A stretch of DNA of 64,000 nucleotides from M1-B18 sp048264125. GTDB lineage: Bacteria; Bacillota; Clostridia; Peptostreptococcales; Natronincolaceae. Under the pieces are notes generated by a model that saw only the letters and a list, made by a program, of their open reading frames with translations, was not told the origin of the DNA and did no database searches. The stretch lies in NCBI GenBank assembly GCA_048264125.1, contig JBLXDM010000002.1, positions 248,001 through 312,000 of the forward strand, written 5' to 3'. The position numbers and the translations under genes are program-made. Below, in pieces: positions 26,791 to 36,198 of this stretch. Position 1 is the first letter of the stretch. Each line of letters opens with the position of its first letter.

Positions 26791-28308
26791 TTACTCTATA
26801 TCTGCTTTAAACTGCTTCTTGAATTCTTCTACTGCTGTTTGGATTTTACCTTCGGTATCACCGTCTAAATTGCCAGTGCTGCTAATGCTCTTGCCAATTT
26901 CAGCGTAATTACTTCTAACATATTCAATGAACTGATCCTCGAAAACCCTGATTTTGTCTGTAGGAATATCCGACAACAGCTTATTAGTTACCAGGTATAT
27001 CATAATAACCTGCTCTTCAACAGGAACAGGGCGGTATTGTGGCTGCTTAAGGATTTCAACAATCCTTTCACCTTGTGCCAATCTCTCTTGTGTTTCTTTA
27101 TCCAGCTCAGAGCCGAACTGAGCAAAGGCAGCAAGCTCTCGATATTGAGCAAGCTCAAGTCTAAGCTTACCTGCAACCTTCTTCATTGCCTTAATCTGTG
27201 CGCTACCACCAACACGGGATACAGAGATACCGGGGTTAACAGCAGGACGTACCCCTGAGTGGAATAGCTCCGACTCCAGGAATATCTGACCATCTGTAAT
27301 GGAGATAACGTTTGTTGGAATGTATGCAGATACGTCTCCTGCCTGTGTCTCAATCATCGGTAATGCCGTTAAGGAGCCACCACCGTTTTCATCATTCAGC
27401 TTAGCCGCTCTTTCAAGCAATCTACTGTGAAGATAGAATACATCACCGGGGTAAGCCTCTCTTCCTGGAGGACGTCTTAGAAGCAAGGACATTGCACGAT
27501 ATGCAACCGCATGCTTAGAAAGGTCATCATATATAATTAATACATGCTTACCGTTTTCCATATACTCTTCGCCCATAGCGCAGCCTGAATAGGGAGCTAT
27601 GTATTGTAATGGTGCCAATTCACTGGCAGTCGCAGAAACAATAATCGTATAATCCATTGCACCATGCTTAATTAAAGTATCTTGTATTTGTGCAACAGTG
27701 GACTTTTTCTGTCCGATAGCCACATAGATACAAAGAACGCCTGTATTCTTTTGGTTAATAATTGTGTCAATGGCAATAGCGGTTTTACCGGTTTGCCTGT
27801 CCCCGATGATAAGCTCTCTTTGCCCTCTACCAATTGGAATCATAGAGTCGATGGACTTGATACCTGTTTGCAGAGGCTCATGAACAGATTTTCTTTTGAT
27901 AATCCCGGGAGCTACCTTTTCGATTGGACGGAACTTATCTGTTTGAATAGGTCCCTTACCATCAATTGGCTGACCAAGGGCATTTACAACTCTGCCTAGA
28001 AGGGCATCCCCTACCGGCACCTCAACGATTCTCTGAGTTCTCTTTACAATGTCGCCCTCTTTAATGTTGTCATCTGATCCCAAAAGAACGCAACCAACGT
28101 TGTCCTCTTCTAAGTTAAGAGCCATACCATAAACTCCGCCTGGGAATTCCAAAAGCTCACCGGCCATACATTTTTCAAGACCGTGGATCCTCGCGATACC
28201 GTCTCCAACTTGAATCACCGTACCAACATCTTTAACCTCTAACTTATTTTCGTATCTTTTAATTTGTTCCTTTATAATTGAACTAATCTCTTCGGGTCTG
28301 AGATTCAC
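26791..28308 (-). CDS. atpA: ATP synthase alpha subunit
   Basis: A 505-residue non-catalytic nucleotide-binding subunit of F1. Walker A GDRQTGKT is near 169-176. The arginine-finger region SVSRVGGSAQ is present near 360-370. The frame extends to a GTG at 28317 inside the ribosome site, but AGGGGTG with a 6-base spacer points to the GTG at 28308. The protein then begins MNLRPEEISSIIK, the standard form. It is 16 bases downstream of atpH. Confidence 0.98.
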   Translation of the reverse strand: MNLRPEEISSIIKEQIKRYENKLEVKDVGTVIQVGDGIARIHGLEKCMAGELLEFPGGVYGMALNLEEDNVGCVLLGSDDNIKEGDIVKRTQRIVEVPVGDALLGRVVNALGQPIDGKGPIQTDKFRPIEKVAPGIIKRKSVHEPLQTGIKSIDSMIPIGRGQRELIIGDRQTGKTAIAIDTIINQKNTGVLCIYVAIGQKKSTVAQIQDTLIKHGAMDYTIIVSATASELAPLQYIAPYSGCAMGEEYMENGKHVLIIYDDLSKHAVAYRAMSLLLRRPPGREAYPGDVFYLHSRLLERAAKLNDENGGGSLTALPMIETQAGDVSAYIPTNVISITDGQIFLESELFHSGVRPAVNPGISVSRVGGSAQIKAMKKVAGKLRLELAQYRELAAFAQFGSELDKETQERLAQGERIVEILKQPQYRPVPVEEQVIMIYLVTNKLLSDIPTDKIRVFEDQFIEYVRSNYAEIGKSISSTGNLDGDTEGKIQTAVEEFKKQFKADIE

Positions 28309-28324
28309 GTGATTCACCCCTATC

Positions 28325-28867
28325 CTATACTAAAATTTGCGTCAGCTGATTCTTCATCTGCTCTAAGCGGCTTTTAACAGTTCCATCAATCACCTTGTCT
28401 CCCAGCTTGATGAGAACACCACCTACGATATCCTTCTTAACAACATTCTGAAGCTTAACATTTTTTCCTGAAGCAGCAGAAAGCTTAGTTTGAAGCTCCA
28501 GCATATCAGTCTGAGTCATTGCCTCAGCTGTATACGCAATTGCCTCAGCTTCATTTCTGGCTGCATTGGCCATAACCTTAAACTCTTCAATAATTGCCTT
28601 AATATAGCTCTGTCTACGCTTATCAAGTAAAACAAATAAGAAGTTCATAACCTCTTTGCTTACCTGTTGATTAAAGATCTGAGTAGCTATATCCTTTTTT
28701 TCTTGAAGCTGTATAAGGGGTGATTTTAGCAGCAAATCAACCTCGGGATACTCATTTAAGCAGGATGATATGAATTGAAGTTCATTTTGAATCGGCTCAA
28801 TCTTATTAAGCTCTTGAGAAACCTCAAATAGGGCATTTGCATATCTTTTAGCTATTAGTTCTGCCAT
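28325..28867 (-). CDS. atpH: ATP synthase delta subunit
   Basis: A 180-residue peripheral-stalk subunit joining the b subunits to the top of F1. The N-terminal helical bundle begins ELIAKRYANALFEVS. The C-terminal region KDIVGGVLIKLGDKVIDGTV and SRLEQMKNQL is characteristic of OSCP/delta. The start overlaps the end of atpF by 13 bases, suggesting translational coupling. Confidence 0.96.
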   Translation of the reverse strand: MAELIAKRYANALFEVSQELNKIEPIQNELQFISSCLNEYPEVDLLLKSPLIQLQEKKDIATQIFNQQVSKEVMNFLFVLLDKRRQSYIKAIIEEFKVMANAARNEAEAIAYTAEAMTQTDMLELQTKLSAASGKNVKLQNVVKKDIVGGVLIKLGDKVIDGTVKSRLEQMKNQLTQILV

Positions 28868-29358
28868 GTAGCTTCCCCTACCTCATCGATAAATTCTTTG
28901 ATCATCTTTTGATGAACATCGACATTAAGCTCCTTCTCAATAACTTTAGAAGCTGCCAGAATGACCAAAGCTGCCATTTGATCCTTCATTTCATTAATTG
29001 CCTTTTGTCTTTCTCTTTGTATATCATTATTTGCTTTTTCAACAATCTTTTGTGCCTCTTCCTGAGCCTTTTTAACGATTTCATCACCTCGTTGTTCAGC
29101 TCGCTTAGACGCATCCCGGATTATTTCATTTCTTTCTTCCTTAATATTATCAAGCTTCTGCTGATAAGATGCCAGAATTGATTCTGCATCCTTGCCCTTA
29201 TTTACCGCTTCATTCATGGCATCCTCGATGCCTTTAGTTCGTGTATCCATAAAGCTTCTAATAGGCTTGTATAAGAATTTCTTTAATATCAAGAAGATAA
29301 TCAACGTATTCGCCAGCTGGAACACAAAGGTCCAGCCAAAACTCACTAATCCTTGCAT
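28855..29358 (-). CDS. atpF: ATP synthase b subunit
   Basis: A 167-residue peripheral-stalk subunit. One N-terminal membrane helix (about 8-27) is followed by the family motif KKFLYKPIRSFMDTR. A long charged helix then runs to the C-terminus and dimerises. AGGAGG precedes the ATG. Single b gene, so a homodimer is expected. Confidence 0.96.
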   Translation of the reverse strand: MQGLVSFGWTFVFQLANTLIIFLILKKFLYKPIRSFMDTRTKGIEDAMNEAVNKGKDAESILASYQQKLDNIKEERNEIIRDASKRAEQRGDEIVKKAQEEAQKIVEKANNDIQRERQKAINEMKDQMAALVILAASKVIEKELNVDVHQKMIKEFIDEVGEATWQN

Positions 29359-29506
29359 AATGCTGCCTCCTTTCCATCAGTTTACAGAGGAGTGAAAGCA
29401 ATCTCTCCCATGTTTTTTCAATATTAGGCGTAAGGCCTAAGATTGTGGAAATAGTTATAATTGCAGTCTTGCACTACAACAAAATCCACTAATTGCTAAG
29501 ATTTTG

Positions 29507-29773
29507 TTATAATAGGTTGATTAATGGGTTCGCGAATAATAAGATTAACGCGATAACTAATCCATAGATACCTGTTGTCTCTGCAACCGCTTGACCAAGC
29601 AGCATCGTACGGATAATAGTACCTTCTGCCTCTGGCTGTCTACCAACTGTCTCTGCACCCTTACCAGCAGCATAACCTTGTCCAATACCAGGTCCAATAC
29701 CTGCGATCATAGCCAAACCTGCGCCAATAGCTGAACATGCTAAAATTAAAGCTCTTCCTGTAATTGCTTCCAT
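29507..29773 (-). CDS. atpE: ATP synthase c subunit with sodium-type ligand set
   Basis: An 88-residue double-helix rotor protein. The polar loop contains ARQP-like GRQPEAE. The ion-binding Glu is Glu65 in AVAETTGIY. Gln32 (in GPGIGQG), Val63, Glu65, Thr66 and Tyr70 reproduce the ligand pattern known from sodium-coupled F-ATPases such as those of Ilyobacter tartaricus and Acetobacterium woodii. Proton-type rings lack the Gln32 plus Ser/Thr66 pair. Sodium coupling is inferred from these residues. GAGGAGG lies upstream of the ATG. Confidence 0.96.
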   Translation of the reverse strand: MEAITGRALILACSAIGAGLAMIAGIGPGIGQGYAAGKGAETVGRQPEAEGTIIRTMLLGQAVAETTGIYGLVIALILLFANPLINLL

Positions 29774-29857
29774 AATATTATTTCCTCCTCATAATTATTG
29801 TTTTTTTATTTTTTCTATTAATAAACTAAAATAGAAACACAAATATAATAAACCACA

Positions 29858-30562
29858 TCAATCATATGCATTGCCGATAAATACCATCGATAGCATAATA
29901 AATATAAATGTTTGAATCAGCCCTGAAAAAACATCGAAGTACAGATGTAAAAATGCAGGAATACCAACTTGTAAAATTGGGGCAAAGCTAAGTCCTAAAG
30001 CAGTAGAGGCAGATGCCAGTCCGTTGTAAATAAGGGACATAATAATCATTCCCCCGACAATATTTCCAAATAGACGGAAAGCAAGTGATATCGGCAATGC
30101 CAGCTCTCCGATAATATTTAGTGGTAGCATAAATGCCATCGGCTCTAAATAACCCTTTGCATAGGTTAAAGGACCCTTTTTTGAAATTCCATTAAAATGA
30201 ATGATGAAAAAGGTTAACATTGCAAATGCAAAGGTTGTATTAAGGTCTGCTGTAGGCGGACGTAAACCAAATAATCCAAATAGATTGGAGAAGGCCAACA
30301 GTAAAAAAAGCGTCAGCATATATGGAGCATAGACCATCTTCTTTTCTCCCATTGTTTGTTTAGTAAAGCCTGTGATTACGTCAACTAAAGCTTCAACCGC
30401 ATTTTGCAGCCCTCGTGGTATGGTTTCAAACCTACGAGTAGCTACGACCGCAAATATCGTTAGCACGGCCATTATGATCCAAGTGTTCACTACTGTCTCA
30501 GTAATAGGAATACCCGAAAACAATGGAATTTCGAATAGTATTTTAGCACCGTATCCTTCCAT
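29858..30562 (-). CDS. atpB: ATP synthase a subunit
   Basis: A 234-residue membrane stator subunit holding the ion half-channels. The essential Arg is Arg163 in PISLAFRLFGNIVGG, and the C-terminal helix pair includes LHLYFDVFSGLIQTFIF. AAAGGAGG lies before the ATG, which overlaps the upstream atpI stop codon by one base (TAATG), indicating coupled translation. Confidence 0.96.
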   Translation of the reverse strand: MEGYGAKILFEIPLFSGIPITETVVNTWIIMAVLTIFAVVATRRFETIPRGLQNAVEALVDVITGFTKQTMGEKKMVYAPYMLTLFLLLAFSNLFGLFGLRPPTADLNTTFAFAMLTFFIIHFNGISKKGPLTYAKGYLEPMAFMLPLNIIGELALPISLAFRLFGNIVGGMIIMSLIYNGLASASTALGLSFAPILQVGIPAFLHLYFDVFSGLIQTFIFIMLSMVFIGNAYD

Positions 30563-30969
30563 TATTTTTCCTCCTTTCTTTTAAATATGTTAAAAAAGAA
30601 TTGCCAGCTGTTAAATAGTTCTGTCTTTAAAATTACCAATTTTATTGAAAATAAACCTGCTATTGTTCCTATTGTGTTGAGTTGCTCAGACTTAATAGAA
30701 ACATAGAGAACTATTCCTGTTATTACCAGCCTAATCATATATCTAGAGGCGGCGTAGGCTTGTGCCTGATGAGGCTGCATGCGTACTGCCTTTACTAGCG
30801 TTAGATATAACAATCTGAAATTCAAAAAGCCTATTGTTGCGCCAAAGAAGATGCCATATATAAATGCAATGGGATTTTCAAAGATAAAATACCCTATGGA
30901 GGCTATTACTACGTTTAATATAATTGTACCCTTCAGTGCCCTAGCGTTTGTTTCCTTAACGGTTTCCAC
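30562..30969 (-). CDS. atpI: ATP synthase subunit I (AtpI)
   Basis: A 135-residue hydrophobic protein with four predicted helices in the N-terminal two thirds and a basic C-terminus (NIFKRKEEK). AtpI proteins help assemble the c ring or handle magnesium and other ions. It starts with GTG after AAGGAAG. A 254-base gap separates it from atpZ upstream; I see no gene there. Confidence 0.85.
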   Translation of the reverse strand: METVKETNARALKGTIILNVVIASIGYFIFENPIAFIYGIFFGATIGFLNFRLLYLTLVKAVRMQPHQAQAYAASRYMIRLVITGIVLYVSIKSEQLNTIGTIAGLFSIKLVILKTELFNSWQFFFNIFKRKEEK

Positions 30970-31223
30970 AGCTTCACTTCCTTTGATTACTCAAAAGCTC
31001 TATTTAGATATACTATCACTTTATATGTAATTGAACACTAATCCTTAAGTACCTAATTCTAGATTCCTGCATGACTTTTCTTATTCATTTCCATCGCTTT
31101 AAATTCATTGCTTCTAGCCTTTCCAGCTCTGTCTTAAAGGAGAGCAAAGTTTCTCAGACTTCAAACGCTTCGCCGCTTTAGCATGACATGCCGATAAATT
31201 AATCCATTACTATTTAATAATTC

Positions 31224-31439
31224 CTACGACTTCCTCTTACCCCCTGCAAGCTTAAAAAGACTAATAAATGCAACGACTATACCTATAATAATGAAAGCAA
31301 ACAAAAATATTGGCTGAGAGTTGAGCCTGCTGTCCAGCCATCTTCCAAGATACACTCCCCCAATAATTGGCGCCAGCATAGAAATTCCTACTTGGCTTAA
31401 TAAAGCTAAATTAGTCAGCATATCCAACCTTTTTGCCAT
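31224..31439 (-). CDS. atpZ: AtpZ/AtpI-family small membrane protein
   Basis: A 71-residue protein with two membrane helices (about 11-30 and 43-63) and the family motif GGVYLGRWLDSRL between them, ending in GGKRKS. AtpZ is commonly the first gene of atp operons and, with AtpI, has been linked to c-ring assembly or cation handling. AGGGGAATAAT precedes the ATG. The promoter of the operon is presumably in the 258 bases upstream, but I find no convincing -35/-10. Confidence 0.88.
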   Translation of the reverse strand: MAKRLDMLTNLALLSQVGISMLAPIIGGVYLGRWLDSRLNSQPIFLFAFIIIGIVVAFISLFKLAGGKRKS

Positions 31440-31697
31440 TATTATTCCCCTTATTAAAAGTATTTGTTTGTCTATTTCTTAACGATATGTGTTTTTATTC
31501 GTAATTTTCTGTATATTGTGCATGTAGTACATACTCTCCATAATAATGCTCAAAATTATCATCCATTATTAACCAGTGATTTCAATTATTGCACAATAGT
31601 TGTTATTCGACAGGCCTTAATGATATCCTCTTTTTTTGTATACAAAATATATTTATTTTTAAAAAACCTGTTTCATTTTGTTAATAATTAAACCAAT

Positions 31698-32858
31698 TTA
31701 TTCTTCATTCATTCTAAAAAAATCGGGTTTATCCTTAGCAAAACCATACTTATATAGCAAGCTCTGGACAATTCTTTCACAAGCCCTTCCATCACCATAA
31801 GGATTTACCGCATTAGCCATTTGGTCATAGCTTTCCTTATTTTCCAGCAGCTCTGAAACAGCCTCTACAATTTTCCTTTGCTGAACGCCTACCACCTTTA
31901 CCGTTCCCGCCTCCACTGCCTCAGGTCGTTCTGTTTCCTCCCTCATCACCAGTATTGGCTTCCCTAATGCAGGGGCCTCCTCTTGAATTCCACCGGAATC
32001 CGTCATTATTAAATATGCCCTGTTCAATAGATTGGCAAAGGGCTCATAGTCCAGAGGCTCTATTATGTGCAGATTGTCTAGTCCTGCTAAAAGGGCATCA
32101 GCTAAAGCACGGATTGTAGGATTCATATGTATTGGATAAATGATTTCAACATCCTTATAGCCCTCGGCGATTTCCCGAACTGCCTTAAATATGCCCTCCA
32201 TAGGCTCACCCCAATTTTCCCTTCTATGGCAGGTCATTACTATTACGCGTTTCCCCTTATAGTCCAGCTGGTTCAGAAGCTCTTCCTCAAAGCTGTAATC
32301 CTCTTTAACCATAGACAGCAGTGCATCTATAACGGTATTGCCAGTAACGAATATATCCTCCTCAGCAACGCCCTCCCTCAGGAGATTTTTATAATTGCTT
32401 ATGGTTGGAGCAAAATGAAAATTTGCCAATACACCAGCAAGCCTTCTATTCATTTCCTCCGGGTATGGCGAGTAAATGTTTCCGCTTCTTAAGCCAGCCT
32501 CAACATGCCCCACCTTTATCTTTTGATAAAAGGAGGCTAGCGCACCGATAAAGGTAGTGGAGGTATCCCCATGAACCAATACCACATCAGGCCTATCCTT
32601 CTCGAATACCGCCTCCAGTCCCTTAAGTATTCCGATGTTGATATCGGCAATTGTTTGTCCGTGCTTCATTATATTTAAGTCATAGTCAGGCTTGATATCA
32701 AACAGTCTTAAAACCATATCCAGCATTTCTCTGTGCTGTGCTGTAACGCATACTATGCTCTCAATTTCCTTAGTATTCTCCAGGCATTTCACCAGCGGTG
32801 CCATTTTTATAGCCTCCGGCCTTGTACCGAAAATAGTCATAACCTTAAGACGCTCCAC
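31698..32858 (-). CDS. wecB: UDP-N-acetylglucosamine 2-epimerase (non-hydrolysing)
   Basis: A 386-residue epimerase making UDP-ManNAc for teichoic-acid linkage units and capsule. The N-terminal IFGTRPEAIKMAPL, the central CHRRENWG and the UDP-binding DSGGIQEEAP near 291-300 are diagnostic. GGGAGG with a 7-base spacer leads to a GTG start. It is downstream of tagO and upstream of the atp operon, a position known in Bacillus and Listeria (mnaA). The 256-base gap to tagO contains that gene's terminator. Confidence 0.95.
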   Translation of the reverse strand: MERLKVMTIFGTRPEAIKMAPLVKCLENTKEIESIVCVTAQHREMLDMVLRLFDIKPDYDLNIMKHGQTIADINIGILKGLEAVFEKDRPDVVLVHGDTSTTFIGALASFYQKIKVGHVEAGLRSGNIYSPYPEEMNRRLAGVLANFHFAPTISNYKNLLREGVAEEDIFVTGNTVIDALLSMVKEDYSFEEELLNQLDYKGKRVIVMTCHRRENWGEPMEGIFKAVREIAEGYKDVEIIYPIHMNPTIRALADALLAGLDNLHIIEPLDYEPFANLLNRAYLIMTDSGGIQEEAPALGKPILVMREETERPEAVEAGTVKVVGVQQRKIVEAVSELLENKESYDQMANAVNPYGDGRACERIVQSLLYKYGFAKDKPDFFRMNEE

Positions 32859-33074
32859 ACCTATTCCTCCCTCTTCTTGTTTCTCAATATTTAAGATTCC
32901 TCCAGCAAAACAAATATTTTTTAAACAATCACAGTTAATATTTTACCACATTTCAAACCATATATTAGCAAAATTAATTTTACAAAAAAATAATACACTG
33001 TTCAAACATTAACAAACATACACTAAGTAAAAAATAGTTAATGCACATATATTATACATCATTCCTCTATAATT

Positions 33075-33107
33075 TTAAAAGCGGCAGTGAATTTTTATCA
33101 CTACCGC
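33075..33107 (-). terminator. Terminator after the MraY-family transferase gene
   Basis: Stem GCGGTAGTGA/TCACTGCCGC on the minus strand (33081-33090 with 33098-33107), then TTTTAAAATT. Confidence 0.85.
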
Positions 33108-33114
33108 CGTCTTG

Positions 33115-34164
33115 CTACATATTGACCTTTCTTTCCTCGTTCTTTTTCATAAGTCCTATTCTCAACGCTCCCAGTAGTACTGTGGTTGCGATTATCAGAA
33201 GCACCTGATATGCTGTCATCCTGCTGGATTCAGATATTAAGACTGCGCTTCCTCCCAGTACGGCACTTATGAAATACAGTACTAATACGGTTTGCTTTTG
33301 TGAAAAGCCATGCTCCAAGAGCTTATGGTGCAAATGTCCCTTATCCGCCTCCATAATCGGCCTTTTATTAACCAGCCTTCTAATAATGGCAAAGGCTGTA
33401 TCAAATACCGGAACCCCCAGAGCCAATATAGGAATGGCTACAGCAAGGGTAGTAGCACTTTTTATAAGGCCTTCAACAGAAATAGTAGCTAATAAAAACC
33501 CAATCAGCAGTGATCCTGTATCACCCATAAATATCTGTGCGGGATTAAAATTGTAGGGTAGAAAGCCCAAAAGCCCTCCAGCCAAAATAATCAGCAGCAT
33601 CGCCATTGAAGTACCGATATCCGCTGATTGTCCATAGGCCACATAGGCAAGGGACAGAGCTGCAATAAAGGAAACACCGGCGGCTAAACCATCTAATCCA
33701 TCTATAAGATTTACAGTATTGGTTATTCCCACAATCCAGAATACCGTTAGAGGCACACTAAGGACCCCTAAACCTATATATCCGCCTCTGCTTAAGGCAA
33801 AGCTTATTCCTTCAATTCTTACACCACTATATACCACCACCAGCGCAGCAAGTATTTGCACTAAAAGCTTAAGCTTTGCTGATATTTGCTTGCAATCGTC
33901 TATTATGCCAATTGCCACAATCATTGTGGCACCTATCAATAAACCGACAAGCTCAGTAGTTAGCTGCAGCGTCATCAGTGCTGTGATTATGAAGGATATA
34001 TATATAGCAAGGCCGCCCAGCCTTGGCATCGGCTTTGTATGAACTCTTCTATTGTCCTTTGGTATATCGATGGCTCCAATTTTATAGGCTAGCTTTTTAG
34101 CATAAGGAGTCAGTATATAGGATATTGCTAATGCAACCAGAAAAACAATTATAAATTTTTCCAT
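33115..34164 (-). CDS. tagO: MraY-family glycosyltransferase (TagO/WecA type)
   Basis: A 349-residue polytopic enzyme that transfers GlcNAc-1-phosphate to undecaprenyl phosphate, the first step of wall teichoic acid and related polymers. Conserved features are RRVHTKPMPRLGG near 40-52, the NLIDGLDGLAAG motif near 150-161 and FMGDTGS near 211-217. The HxHH-like GHLHHKLLEHG near 274-284 favours WecA/TagO over MraY. AAGGAG is 7 bases from the ATG at 34164; the frame extends 20 codons further without a ribosome site. wecB downstream supports the teichoic-acid role. Confidence 0.92.
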   Translation of the reverse strand: MEKFIIVFLVALAISYILTPYAKKLAYKIGAIDIPKDNRRVHTKPMPRLGGLAIYISFIITALMTLQLTTELVGLLIGATMIVAIGIIDDCKQISAKLKLLVQILAALVVVYSGVRIEGISFALSRGGYIGLGVLSVPLTVFWIVGITNTVNLIDGLDGLAAGVSFIAALSLAYVAYGQSADIGTSMAMLLIILAGGLLGFLPYNFNPAQIFMGDTGSLLIGFLLATISVEGLIKSATTLAVAIPILALGVPVFDTAFAIIRRLVNKRPIMEADKGHLHHKLLEHGFSQKQTVLVLYFISAVLGGSAVLISESSRMTAYQVLLIIATTVLLGALRIGLMKKNEERKVNM

Positions 34165-34248
34165 TGTTCCACTCCTTGTTGAGTATTGTTTGCGTCTAAA
34201 CCATTTTACACCACTCTGCTTCAATATGCAATGTATGAAAATTCAACT

Positions 34249-34689
34249 TTACTCGAATTTTTCCAGCTCTATGCCCGCTTCCTCCAGCATATTCAAGGAA
34301 AATTCGTCTGGATAGCTGCCTCTAAAGACGACCTTTTCTATCCCGGCATTGATGATCAGCTTGCTACATAAAATACAGGGATTAATGGTTACATAGAGGG
34401 TGGCCCCTTGAATTTTAACGCCATGAAGGGCCGCTTGAATTATCGCATTTTGCTCTGCATGTATACCCCTGCAAAGCTCATGCCTTTCTCCCGAGGGGAT
34501 ATTCATTTGCTGTCTTAAGCATCCGGTCTCCTCGCAATGCTTCATACCGCTGGGTGCACCATTGTAGCCGCTGGCAAGAATTCTCTTGTCCTTCACTATT
34601 ATTGCCCCCACCTGCCTTCTTAAACAGGTTGAACGGTTTTTTATAACCTCTGCCATCTCCATAAAATATGCATCCCATGAAGGCCTCAT
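34249..34689 (-). CDS. comEB: Deoxycytidylate deaminase family protein (ComEB-like)
   Basis: A 146-residue zinc deaminase converting dCMP to dUMP for dTMP synthesis. The zinc and catalytic motif HAE is at 77-79 and the second motif PCILC at 104-108. The start MRPSWDAYFMEMAEVI and the segment RRQVGAIIVKD are typical of dCMP deaminases. GGGGGG is suitably upstream of the ATG. The gene sits between upp and tagO; the upp terminator and a cluster of hairpins lie in the 309-base gap. Confidence 0.93.
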   Translation of the reverse strand: MRPSWDAYFMEMAEVIKNRSTCLRRQVGAIIVKDKRILASGYNGAPSGMKHCEETGCLRQQMNIPSGERHELCRGIHAEQNAIIQAALHGVKIQGATLYVTINPCILCSKLIINAGIEKVVFRGSYPDEFSLNMLEEAGIELEKFE

Positions 34690-34799
34690 TCGCTTTCCCC
34701 CCTCAGCAATACCGCTGTCACATTACTAATTCTACCACAAATTAGGTAATTTGTTTCAGTTGTCATAAAAATTTAATAAATCTTTAATTTTCAAGTGCT

Positions 34800-34950
34800 G
34801 CGAGAACAACAAGGTGGCTCCGCCACATTTGTTTTCCAAAGGAACCCATGTGTTCCTTAGGACGCTCCGCTGTATCCTCCTTATTTTAATAAGGGGTGAC
34901 GCCCCCCTTAACAACCCCCCATTTCATAGGAGCAAACGAAGTTGCCTATG
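34800..34950. repeat. Cluster of short palindromes between upp and comEB
   Basis: At least three hairpins lie in tandem: GTGGC/GCCAC (34814-34826), AAGGAAC/GTTCCTT (about 34839-34858) and CATAGG/CCTATG with GCAAAC/GTTGC (34925-34950). Runs of C and G (ACCCCCC, GCCCCCC) occur between them. The density of structure, next to the upp terminator, resembles dispersed intergenic repeats. No other copy occurs in this window. Confidence 0.45.
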
Positions 34951-34980
34951 AAAAAACAAAGCATAGGGTCTCCCCTATGC
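34951..34980 (-). terminator. Terminator after upp
   Basis: On the minus strand GCATAGGG-GAGA-CCCTATGC followed by TTTGTTTTTT, located 18 bases past the upp stop. Confidence 0.9.
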
Positions 34981-34998
34981 CTTTGACGTTAAATTATG

Positions 34999-35628
34999 TT
35001 ACTTTGTTCCAAACAATCTATCTCCTGCATCTCCTAAGCCCGGCACAATGTATGCGTGGTCATTTAGGCATTCGTCAACAGAAGCAACGTAGATATCTAC
35101 ATCAGGATGTGCCTTTTGAACGGCTTGTATTCCCTCTGGTGAAGCTATTAAGCAAACCAGCTTAATATTTGTGGCACCCTTATCCTTTATGAATCTGATG
35201 GCAGCCATTGCAGAGCCACCGGTGGCCAGCATAGGGTCCAATACAATTAAATCTCTTTCTTCGATATCAGTTGGAAGCTTGCAATAGTATTCTACAGGCT
35301 CTAGTGTCTCTGGGTCACGGTAAAGGCCTATATGACCAACCTTTGCGGCTGGTATTAGCTTTAGCATACCATCCACCATACCCAGTCCTGCTCTAAGTAT
35401 AGGTATAATTCCTAATTTCTTGCCTGCAATAGCCTTCGACTTCGTTACACAGACTGGTGTTTCTATTTCAACCTCCTGCAGAGGTAAGTCCCTTGTAATT
35501 TCATAGCCCATCAGCATTGAAAGCTCTTTAACCAGGTCTCTAAAGTCCTTTGAGCCGGTGTTCTTATCCCTTATTAATGTCAATTTGTGCTGTATCAACG
35601 GATGATCTATAACGATTAATTTACCCAT
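34999..35628 (-). CDS. upp: Uracil phosphoribosyltransferase
   Basis: A 209-residue salvage enzyme making UMP from uracil and PRPP. The PRPP loop is LDPMLATGGSAM near 129-140. The uracil-binding C-terminus YIVPGLGDAGDRLFGTK is intact. TAGGAGGAG lies 6 bases before the ATG. It follows rpiB by 31 bases on the same strand, as in B. subtilis, where upp stands before the atp operon. Confidence 0.97.
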   Translation of the reverse strand: MGKLIVIDHPLIQHKLTLIRDKNTGSKDFRDLVKELSMLMGYEITRDLPLQEVEIETPVCVTKSKAIAGKKLGIIPILRAGLGMVDGMLKLIPAAKVGHIGLYRDPETLEPVEYYCKLPTDIEERDLIVLDPMLATGGSAMAAIRFIKDKGATNIKLVCLIASPEGIQAVQKAHPDVDIYVASVDECLNDHAYIVPGLGDAGDRLFGTK

Positions 35629-35659
35629 TGCAACTCCTCCTATACGCTTTAGTTTAATT

Positions 35660-36115
35660 TTAGTTCCCCCTGCTGTACTTTTTCTCTATCTCAGTGATTA
35701 AATCTACCCTGTTTTTATGTCTTCCTCCCTGGAATTCTGTTTCCAGCCAAATGTCCACAATTTCAAGTGCAAGGCCAGGACCCGTTACTCTTCCCCCCAG
35801 GGCTAAAATATTTGCATCATTATGCTCTCTTGTGGCCTTTGCCGTAAAGCAATCACCAGCTAATGCACATCTAATTCCTGGAATTTTGTTGGCAGCTATG
35901 GATATACCCACACCCGTACCGCATACCAAGATGCCCCTGTCATAGGCTCCTGCTGCAACTGCCTCTCCAACCGCCAGCGCAAATCTGGGATAGTCGCAGG
36001 AGTCCGTGGAGCTTGTTCCAAAATCCTCAAGCTCATAGCCCTTCTTTTGTAGATGCTCCTTAATTAATTCCTTAAGCTCATAGCCTCCATGGTCGCTACC
36101 TAAAGCAATCCTCAT
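35660..36115 (-). CDS. rpiB: Ribose 5-phosphate isomerase B
   Basis: A 151-residue isomerase of the RpiB/LacAB family linking ribulose 5-phosphate and ribose 5-phosphate. The motif GSDHGGYELKE (6-16) and the catalytic Cys65 in LVCGTGVGISIAANK identify the B type. TREHNDANILALGGR follows. GGGGTG precedes the ATG. Allose or galactose 6-phosphate isomerase activity cannot be excluded from sequence, but the housekeeping context favours RpiB. Confidence 0.94.
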   Translation of the reverse strand: MRIALGSDHGGYELKELIKEHLQKKGYELEDFGTSSTDSCDYPRFALAVGEAVAAGAYDRGILVCGTGVGISIAANKIPGIRCALAGDCFTAKATREHNDANILALGGRVTGPGLALEIVDIWLETEFQGGRHKNRVDLITEIEKKYSRGN

Positions 36116-36198
36116 AGCTACACCCCACTCTCTATAATCACAAACCTACATAATATTCTATATTAAAATCCAAAATCCTTCAATTTTTTTATTTTTAT

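Noticed and set aside
34896..35165. 89-codon plus-strand frame opposite upp
   Set aside because: Starts in the upp terminator region and runs antisense to upp.
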